DNA of 5,142 bases from Thermoanaerobaculia bacterium (GTDB lineage: Bacteria > Acidobacteriota > Thermoanaerobaculia > Multivoradales > UBA5704), in assembly GCA_025937035.1 (NCBI GenBank), contig JAICSG010000353.1:1-5142 (forward strand). The letters are read 5' to 3'. A model generated the notes under the pieces. It searched no databases. It had not been told where the DNA came from and saw only the letters and a program-made list of their open reading frames with translations. Both the position numbers and the translations under genes were made by a program. Positions 1 to 4,448 of the stretch are shown here, in pieces. Position 1 is the stretch's first letter; every line of letters starts with the position of its first letter.

Positions 1-99
1 CAGCGGCGTCATCATCGAGCGCGCGAAGCGCTCGCCCACCAGCGGCGCGTAGGTGATGGTCGGCCGGTCGGTGTAGCGGCCCTGCGCCCCTAGAATGAC
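1..99 (-). CDS. 3' portion of a conserved hypothetical reading frame, probably N-terminally truncated; continues past the left edge
   Basis: Read on the minus strand from about 99 to 1, the frame is open and gives a protein-like stretch containing GRYTDRPTITYAPLVGERF and then ARSMMTPL at the edge. This recalls, from memory only, an uncharacterised bacterial family with a TDRPTITYxPLxGxxF motif followed by LLTPIPP. In that family I would expect an N-terminal region of many residues before the motif, including an export signal. Here the frame instead runs upstream into the inverted repeat at 105-168 and becomes a Gly/Gln/Lys-rich stretch unlike a real N-terminus. The only in-frame ATG is at 249-247, on top of the pilT start codon. 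I infer a 5'-truncated remnant whose break lies at the repeat. An unusual start or an intact short protein cannot be excluded. The function is unknown. Confidence 0.42.
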
Positions 100-104
100 G
101 CTGC

Positions 105-168
105 TGTCAGGGACACCAGGGACGAGGATCTCTGCGATCCCGTTTTTCTGTCCCTGGTGTCCCTGACA
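105..168. repeat. Perfect 19-bp inverted repeat with a nested hairpin (REP-like palindrome)
   Basis: The left arm, TGTCAGGGACACCAGGGAC (105-123), is the exact reverse complement of the right arm, GTCCCTGGTGTCCCTGACA (150-168). The 26-nt spacer holds a small second hairpin, GGATC (126-130) against GATCC (136-140), followed by TTTTT (143-147). Each arm contains two copies of the heptamer CAGGGAC or its complement GTCCCTG (108-114, 117-123, 150-156, 159-165). Two more GTCCCTG copies lie just outside, at 177-183 and 183-189. The arrangement looks like an intergenic palindromic repeat (REP or MITE type), but no transposase or target-site duplication is visible. It lies between the minus-strand fragment and the pilT-like gene and could end or attenuate transcription. 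Confidence 0.8.
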
Positions 169-176
169 TCCCTTGG

Positions 177-189
177 GTCCCTGTCCCTG
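177..189. repeat. Two extra overlapping GTCCCTG heptamers beside the palindrome
   Basis: GTCCCTG occurs at 177-183 and again at 183-189, sharing one G. These match the core word of the right arm of the palindrome at 105-168. CTGTCCCTG is also repeated exactly at 148-156 and 181-189. They suggest that the array once extended further toward the pilT-like gene, or grew by copying of short units. Confidence 0.55.
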
Positions 190-227
190 CTTCTTTCGCC
201 CCCTATGGCCTTTTCCCGCATCTCCTG

Positions 228-233
228 TACAAT
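228..233 (+). promoter_or_regulatory. Candidate -10 box for the pilT-like gene (TACAAT)
   Basis: TACAAT differs from TATAAT by one base and lies 14 nt before the ATG at 248. Transcription would start near 240, leaving only about 5 to 10 nt of leader. No convincing -35 hexamer is seen 15 to 18 bp upstream. There is no purine-rich Shine-Dalgarno sequence between the box and the ATG, which fits a very short leader. Confidence 0.45.
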
Positions 234-247
234 GCGCCCCACAAACC

Positions 248-1684
248 ATGGATCTTGATCGTCTCCTGAAGTTCATGACGGACAAAGGGGCGTCGGACCT
301 TCATCTGAAGCCGACCCGTCCGCCCTTGCTGCGCATCAACGGCCGGCTGCTGCCCATCGAGGCGCCGCCGTTGAAGCCCGACGAGCTCACCGAGATGCTG
401 ATGGGCATCCTCTCCCCCCGGCAGAAGGCTAAGCTGGAGGAGCGGATGTCGGTCGACACCGGCTACGGCGTGCGGGGTCTCGCCCGCTTCCGCTGCAACA
501 TGTACATGCAGCGGGGGAACATCGCCGCCTGCTTCCGGCGCATCCCCTACCAGATCAAGAGCATCGAGGACCTCGAGCTGCCGCCCGTGCTGCTCGAGTT
601 CTGCGATCTGCCGATGGGTCTGGTGCTGATCACCGGACCCACGGGGAGCGGCAAGTCGACCTCGCTGGCGGCGATGATCCGCTACATCACCACCCACCGG
701 CCCGTGCACGTGATCACCATCGAGGACCCGATGGAGTTCCTGTTCACGGACGACGTGGCCTCGATCTCCCAGCGCGAGGTGGGCACCGACACCGGCGCCT
801 TCTCCGAGGCCCTGCGCAACGCCATGCGGCAGGACCCGGACGTGATCATGGTCGGCGAGATGCGCGATCCGGAGACGGTCTCGACCGTGATCACCGCCGC
901 CGAGACCGGCCACCTGGTCTTCTCGACCCTGCACACCAACAGCGCGCCGCAGACGGTGGACCGCATCCTCGACACCTTCCCGTCCGACCAGCAGCCGCAG
1001 ATCCGCGCCCAGCTCGCGCAGATCCTCAAGGGGGTCGTCTCGATGAAGCTGGTCGAGCGGGCGGACGGCCAGGGGCGGGTGGCGACGCTGGAGATCATGC
1101 GCGCCTCCCCGAAGATCGCGAAGATGATCGAGGAGGGGGAGATCAGCCAGATCCACGAGGAGATGGAGTCCTCCGTGGGCTACTACCGCATGCAGTCGAC
1201 CAACCAGTCGCTGCTGGCGCTGCTGGTCCACGGCACGATCACCTACGCCGAGGCGATGCGCCAGTCGCCCGACCCGGAAGACCTTTCCCTGAAGCTCCGC
1301 AAGATGTTCCCGATGATCGAGGAGCGAGGAGGCGAATTGAGCCCCGTCACGTCGGATTTTTCGCAGATCGTCGAGCTCCAGCAGTTCAAGCGCCTGTACG
1401 AGGAGCAGGAGGAGAAGGTCAAGCTCAAGCTGACCGAGAAGGACGAGCAGATCGTCGCCATCCAGCAGGCCGTGCGCCAGCGCGACCAGCAGCTGGAGGA
1501 TCTCCAGGCCAAGCTCCAGGAGGCCGCCGCGGAGCGCGAGCGCCTGCGCGGCGACTACGCCCGCCTGCGCCAGGAGGCCCAGGAGAAGATCGACAAGCTC
1601 ATGGAGCGCATCAAGGAGCTCAACCAGCGCCTCATGGGCGACGCCGGCACCACCGGCCCGCAGCGGACCGGGATCTTCCGGTAG
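248..1684 (+). CDS. pilT: PilT/PilU-family twitching-motility ATPase with a C-terminal coiled-coil extension
   Basis: This 478-residue protein is a hexameric secretion-ATPase-family motor of the type that depolymerises type IV pili at the inner membrane. Visible in order are ASDLHL (15-20) in the N-terminal domain, Walker A GPTGSGKST (130-138, K136), the Asp box TIEDPMEF (157-164), Walker B DPDVIMVGEMRD (196-207, E204) and the His box TGHLVFSTLHT (220-230, H222 and H229). K136, E204, H222 and H229 match, as I recall, the numbering of the same residues in Pseudomonas aeruginosa PilT. This supports ATG 248 over the in-frame ATG at 173, which would add 25 Pro/Cys-rich residues from the repeat region. 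The retraction motif AIRNLIRE is replaced by KIAKMIEE (289-296), and the following GEISQIHEEM is closer to PilU. Residues 372-463 form a charged heptad coiled coil, so the protein is about 100 residues longer than usual. The gene stands alone and is convergent with the next one. PilT versus PilU is not settled. Confidence 0.93.
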   Translation: MDLDRLLKFMTDKGASDLHLKPTRPPLLRINGRLLPIEAPPLKPDELTEMLMGILSPRQKAKLEERMSVDTGYGVRGLARFRCNMYMQRGNIAACFRRIPYQIKSIEDLELPPVLLEFCDLPMGLVLITGPTGSGKSTSLAAMIRYITTHRPVHVITIEDPMEFLFTDDVASISQREVGTDTGAFSEALRNAMRQDPDVIMVGEMRDPETVSTVITAAETGHLVFSTLHTNSAPQTVDRILDTFPSDQQPQIRAQLAQILKGVVSMKLVERADGQGRVATLEIMRASPKIAKMIEEGEISQIHEEMESSVGYYRMQSTNQSLLALLVHGTITYAEAMRQSPDPEDLSLKLRKMFPMIEERGGELSPVTSDFSQIVELQQFKRLYEEQEEKVKLKLTEKDEQIVAIQQAVRQRDQQLEDLQAKLQEAAAERERLRGDYARLRQEAQEKIDKLMERIKELNQRLMGDAGTTGPQRTGIFR

Positions 1685-1690
1685 GGCTGC

Positions 1691-1778
1691 ACACGGACTT
1701 ACACGGACAAACACGGACCTACACGGACAGGTCCGTGCTTGTCGGTGTCAGTCCGTGCTCGTCCGTGTTCTTCCGTGT
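1691..1778. repeat. 10-bp-periodic inverted heptamer array between convergent genes, possibly a bidirectional terminator
   Basis: ACACGGACNN occurs four times at an exact 10-bp period (CACGGAC at 1692, 1702, 1712 and 1722). It is followed by five complementary units at the same period: GTCCGTG at 1731, 1751 and 1761, plus the one-mismatch forms GTCGGTG at 1741 and TTCCGTG at 1771. Folding about 1729/1730 pairs 1692-1698 with 1761-1767, 1702-1708 with 1751-1757, 1712-1718 with 1741-1747 (one mismatch) and 1722-1728 with 1731-1737, with 3-nt internal loops between. This gives a hairpin or cruciform of about 77 nt. It begins 7 nt after the pilT stop and overlaps the 3' end of the minus-strand gene, so it could end transcription from both sides. 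There is no T-tract, so a classical intrinsic terminator is not supported. Confidence 0.88.
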
Positions 1779-3025
1779 AGCAACCCCACCGCCTCCTCCC
1801 GCGTTCTCACCTTGCCGTCCACCTGGGCCTGCCTCACCGCGGCGAGCGCCTTTCCCACCTCCGGCCCCTGGGGGACCCCCAGCAGCTCCTGCACCTCGCC
1901 GCCGGTGAGCAGGCGCGGGGGATCGAAGAGCGTCTCCCCTTCCCGTCGGGCGAGGTCCAGCAGCCCGGGGAGGAGGGAGCGCCAGCGCTCCAGGGCGGCG
2001 CGGCCGGTGGCCCGGGCGCCCAGGGAGGCCACGGCCGTGGCCCAGAGGGGGCCGGCGCGGTGGAGGAAGCGGCGCTGGCCGAGACCGCTCGCCGGCAGCT
2101 CCTCCCAGCCCAGCAGAAGAGCGACCTTCGCGGCCTCCTGGCGGGTGAGATAGCCCGCGTCCCGGAAGGCCTCCAGGCAGTGGAGCGGCCCGCGGCCGTT
2201 CAGCGCGGGGAGGTGGGCGAAGGTGGCGGCGAGGCGGGCGGCGGCGGCGTCCACGGTGTCCGCGGCGGTGGTGTCGATCTCCCGCATCTCGCGGATCCGC
2301 TCGGGGAGCGCCTCGAGCTCGGCGATCGCTCCGCCCGGCTTTCCCGGCTCGCCCGGCCGCCCCAGCCAGAGGCCGGGGTAGACGTCGAGCGCCACCAGCA
2401 GGGCGAGGCCGCGGTGGGCCTCCGGGTGGGCGAAGAGGATGGCGAGCTCGTCACGCACCCTTTCGGCGGCCACCCGGGCGAGGCCGGGGGTGGAGGCGCG
2501 GGCCAGCGTCAGGGTCTGGGGATCGGCGGCGAAGCCGGGAAGGCGGAGCAGCAGGCGAGGGAGGCGCAGCACGCGCAGCGGATCGCCGGTGAAGCTCTCC
2601 GGCGTGGTCGCCCGCAGCAGGCGCCGCTCCAGATCGGCGAGGCCGCCAAACGGATCGATCAGCTCGCCGCTCCGCGCGTCCAGGGCGAAGGCGTTGACGG
2701 TGAAGTCCCGCCGCGCGAGATCCTGATGGAGGGTGGTCTCCTCGCGGTCCCAGAGGTCGACCGTCACCTCCTCCCCGACCAGCCGGTAGGCGGCGAGCTC
2801 TTTTCCTCCCAGGAAGACCAGCCGGGCCGGCAGCGCCGCGGCGAGCCGCTCGGCGATCTCCCGGCCTCCCCCCGCGACGACGGCGTCCACGTCGTGGCTC
2901 GGCAGCCCCAGGGCGCGGTCGCGGAGGATGCCACCCACCAGATGGCACTCGGCCGGGCCGCAGGCTTCCAGCAGCGCGCGCACCGCGGGCAGGTGGAGGA
3001 GGAGGCGGAATGTCCGCGACGTCAC
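1748..3025 (-). CDS. cca: Class II tRNA nucleotidyltransferase / poly(A) polymerase family protein (CCA-adding type)
   Basis: This 425-residue enzyme should add CCA, or only part of it, to tRNA 3' ends using CTP and ATP in the cytoplasm. Motif A is LVGGILRD (29-36) with the metal-binding pair in HDVDAVV (D45, D47). A third acidic strand lies around VTVDLWD (D90). Motif B is ARRDFTVNAFALD (104-116). Motif C is GDPLRVLRLPRLLLRL (147-162), with Leu where an aromatic is usual. An ExxR/motif D-like ERVRDEL spans 188-194. The C-terminal segment from LLTGGEVQELLG onward, including QVDGKVRTREEA, is typical of bacterial members. I see no HD phosphohydrolase motif. The start is GTG at 3025. The last residues, HGRTRTSTD (417-425), and the stop are encoded by the heptamer array at 1691-1778. 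CCA addition, A-addition and poly(A) polymerase cannot be separated from sequence alone. Confidence 0.88.
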   Translation of the reverse strand: MTSRTFRLLLHLPAVRALLEACGPAECHLVGGILRDRALGLPSHDVDAVVAGGGREIAERLAAALPARLVFLGGKELAAYRLVGEEVTVDLWDREETTLHQDLARRDFTVNAFALDARSGELIDPFGGLADLERRLLRATTPESFTGDPLRVLRLPRLLLRLPGFAADPQTLTLARASTPGLARVAAERVRDELAILFAHPEAHRGLALLVALDVYPGLWLGRPGEPGKPGGAIAELEALPERIREMREIDTTAADTVDAAAARLAATFAHLPALNGRGPLHCLEAFRDAGYLTRQEAAKVALLLGWEELPASGLGQRRFLHRAGPLWATAVASLGARATGRAALERWRSLLPGLLDLARREGETLFDPPRLLTGGEVQELLGVPQGPEVGKALAAVRQAQVDGKVRTREEAVGLLHGRTRTSTD

Positions 3026-3031
3026 CAGCTC

Positions 3032-3037
3032 ATTCTA
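3032..3037 (-). promoter_or_regulatory. Candidate -10 box for the cca gene (TAGAAT)
   Basis: On the minus strand TAGAAT is followed by six bases (GAGCTG) and then the GTG start codon at 3025. A start site at the usual distance would fall on or next to that GTG, which predicts a leaderless mRNA. No good -35 hexamer is seen. The box lies only 9 bp from the oppositely oriented box at 3047-3052. Confidence 0.5.
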
Positions 3038-3043
3038 AACGGG

Positions 3044-3052
3044 TGCTATCCT
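3044..3052 (+). promoter_or_regulatory. Candidate extended -10 promoter for the VWFA-related gene (TGCTATCCT)
   Basis: TATCCT (3047-3052) is preceded by TGC, matching the extended -10 form TGN-TANNNT. Six bases separate it from the GTG at 3059, so transcription would begin at the start codon itself. The AAAAGG at 3054-3059 runs into the GTG and is too close to act as a Shine-Dalgarno site. Confidence 0.5.
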
Positions 3053-3058
3053 CAAAAG

Positions 3059-4099
3059 GTGAAGCTTCGCGCGGCGGCCCTCCTCGTGATCGGCGCTCTC
3101 GGCCTCGGCCTCGCGGCGGGCGCGCAGGAGGACCCCCGGTTCGAAGGGGAGACGATCGACGTCTCCCTCTCCACGGTGGTGGTGCGGGTGGTCGACACCT
3201 GGGGAGCGCCGGTCCTCGATCTGAGACCCGAGGACTTCCGCGTCCGGGCCGGCAAGAAGGAGATCCCCGTGGCGGCGGTGGACTGGGTCTCGGGGGAGGA
3301 GCCGCCGCCGGTCGCGCTCGCCGCGCCGCCGGAGGCCGGGGAGGAGGCTCCGCCACCCGCCCCGCGGCCCGGCCATCTGGTGGTCTTCTTCGTCCAGGCC
3401 GATCTCAATCCGACCCGGATCAGCGGCCAGATCCGCCTCCGGCCCCACACCCGCGGCCTTCTCGACACGCTGCCGCCGGACGACCGGGTGGCGGTGGTCT
3501 CCTACGACTCGCACCTCAAGCTGCGGCAGGACTTCACCCAGGACCACGAGAAGGTCTACGCGGCCCTCGACCGCGCCATGCTCTACAACCCCGAGGACGC
3601 GATCGTGCCGGAGGGGCCCGAATCCCTCGCCAGCCACTTCGATCCGGAGGCGGCCCGCCGGGCGGCCTCGCCGGAGCGGGCCCTGGAGCTGACGGCGAAG
3701 GCGCTCCAGCCGTTCCCGGGCGAGAAGACGCTGATCTTCCTCGGCTGGGGGCTCGGCCGCTTCGGGGGCGGCGGGGTGAGCATGGTCCCCGCCTACCGCC
3801 CCGCCGTGCGGGCCCTGGCCGCCGCCCGCGCCTCCGTCTTCGTGCTCGACGTCACCAGCGCGGACTATCATTCGCTGGAGGTGGGCCTCCAGAACGTGGC
3901 CGACGCCACCGGGGGGATCTACCTCAAGACCTTCCGCCTGCCCGGCCTGGCCGCCAGGACGCTGGCCAAGGCGATCTCCGGCTACTACGTGCTCACCCTC
4001 GACAAGGCGGAGCTCCCCGCCGCCAAGGGCCCGCTGCGGATCGAGCTGCGGGACGGGCGGCGGGGGACGGTGATCGCCCGGCCGGTGTGGGTGCGCTGA
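3059..4099 (+). CDS. Secreted VWFA-related protein (Acidobacteria-type), lacking a recognisable MIDAS
   Basis: This is a 346-residue exported protein. From GTG 3059 it begins with a signal peptide: Lys2 and Arg4, a hydrophobic core over 5-19, and probable cleavage after AGA at residue 22. Next comes a beta-sandwich-like segment, VVVRVVDTWGAPVLDLRPEDFRV (split as VVVRVVDTWG, 40-49, and APVLDLRPEDFRV, 50-62), typical of the start of VWFA-related acidobacterial proteins. A Pro/Glu-rich linker (79-104) leads to a Rossmann-like domain with VVFFVQADLNP (108-118), RVAVVSYD (143-150), KTLIFLGWG (223-231) and ASVFVLDVTS (258-267). The end, VADATGGIYL followed by ISGYYVLTL, also fits that family. The metal-site signature DxSxS is replaced by DLNPTRI. 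The upstream in-frame ATGs lie antisense to cca and are not credible starts. It is likely periplasmic or secreted, with no known substrate. Its own promoter and neighbours suggest a single-gene unit. Confidence 0.8.
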   Translation: MKLRAAALLVIGALGLGLAAGAQEDPRFEGETIDVSLSTVVVRVVDTWGAPVLDLRPEDFRVRAGKKEIPVAAVDWVSGEEPPPVALAAPPEAGEEAPPPAPRPGHLVVFFVQADLNPTRISGQIRLRPHTRGLLDTLPPDDRVAVVSYDSHLKLRQDFTQDHEKVYAALDRAMLYNPEDAIVPEGPESLASHFDPEAARRAASPERALELTAKALQPFPGEKTLIFLGWGLGRFGGGGVSMVPAYRPAVRALAAARASVFVLDVTSADYHSLEVGLQNVADATGGIYLKTFRLPGLAARTLAKAISGYYVLTLDKAELPAAKGPLRIELRDGRRGTVIARPVWVR

Positions 4100-4116
4100 T
4101 CCCGTTCACTCCCTAT

Positions 4117-4146
4117 TTGCTTCCCGGCCCGTACCAGGGCTAAGAT
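4117..4146 (+). promoter_or_regulatory. Candidate promoter of the gatCA operon (TTGCTT-N18-TAAGAT)
   Basis: TTGCTT (4117-4122) and TAAGAT (4141-4146) are separated by 18 bp. This is the best two-part promoter in the window and sits in the 61-bp gap after the VWFA-related gene. A start site near 4152-4154 would leave at most about 8 nt before ATG 4161, or none if TTG 4152 is used. Confidence 0.55.
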
Positions 4147-4160
4147 TCCACTTGAAGGCC

Positions 4161-4448
4161 ATGGCACTAACCCACGAAGATGTAAGGAAAATCGCCACCC
4201 TGGCCCGGCTCCGTTTCACCGCGGAGGAAGAGGAGCGTTTCGCCGGCCAGCTCGCCAGGATCGTCGACTACATCGATCAGCTCCAGAGCTTCGCGGGGGA
4301 AGCGCCCGCCGCCGGCGTGCCGGGGGTGCGGGAGATGGAGGACGTCCCCCACGAGTGCCTCCCCCGCGAGAAATTCCTCGCCAACGCTCCGGCCTCCATG
4401 GACGCCTTCCTCCTGGTGCCGGAGGTGAAGGGGAGCGGCGATGCCTGA
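4161..4448 (+). CDS. gatC: Aspartyl/glutamyl-tRNA amidotransferase subunit C
   Basis: This 95-residue protein is the small subunit of the GatCAB amidotransferase, which converts misacylated Glu-tRNA(Gln) and/or Asp-tRNA(Asn) to the correct amide form. GatC wraps between GatA and GatB and stabilises the complex. The N-terminal helices [15 protein letters not shown] and the [13 protein letters not shown] segment are typical. So is the C-terminal block [23 protein letters not shown], which runs along GatA. The length matches the family. I chose ATG 4161 because the product then begins MALTHEDV. An in-frame TTG at 4152 would add MKA and lies 5 nt after the TAAGAT box, so a leaderless TTG start is possible. 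GAAGG at 4154-4158 is only 2 nt from the ATG, too close for a normal Shine-Dalgarno site. The gene overlaps gatA by 8 bp. Confidence 0.94.
   Translation: MALTHEDVRKIATLARLRFTAEEEERFAGQLARIVDYIDQLQSFAGEAPAAGVPGVREMEDVPHECLPREKFLANAPASMDAFLLVPEVKGSGDA
4428..4435 (+). promoter_or_regulatory. Shine-Dalgarno sequence for gatA inside gatC (AAGGGGAG)
   Basis: The purine run AAGGGGAG ends 5 nt before ATG 4441, a workable spacing for pairing with the 16S rRNA 3' end. It supports ATG 4441 as the gatA start. It also contrasts with the first genes of transcripts in this window, none of which has such a site. Confidence 0.6.

Noticed and set aside
126..147. A rho-independent terminator formed by the nested hairpin GGATC/GATCC and the T-run
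   Set aside because: The stem is only 5 bp and competes with the much stronger 19-bp outer stem. No plus-strand gene upstream is visible that would use it.
173..247. ATG 173 as the start of the pilT-like gene
   Set aside because: The 25 extra residues come from the heptamer repeats and the promoter region and resemble no PilT N-terminus. ATG 248 puts the catalytic residues at the family's usual positions.
203..1714. A 503-residue minus-strand open frame covering the whole pilT-like gene
   Set aside because: It is antisense to a protein with every PilT motif intact, and its translation is repetitive Leu/Asp/Arg/His/Gly with no domain. High GC and strong third-position bias explain the lack of stops.
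1691..1778. A CRISPR array
   Set aside because: The repeat unit is 7-8 bp with 2-3-bp spacers and switches orientation in the middle. There are no cas genes.
2060..3058. The upstream 333 codons of a 679-residue plus-strand frame, as an N-terminal domain of the VWFA-related protein
   Set aside because: This part is antisense to the cca gene and low in complexity. The frame only becomes protein-like at GTG 3059, where a signal peptide begins, so the join is fortuitous.
3010..4143. A 377-residue plus-strand frame overlapping the VWFA-related gene
   Set aside because: It is rich in Arg/Gly/Pro, the usual product of reading a GC-rich gene out of frame, and has no signal peptide or domain.
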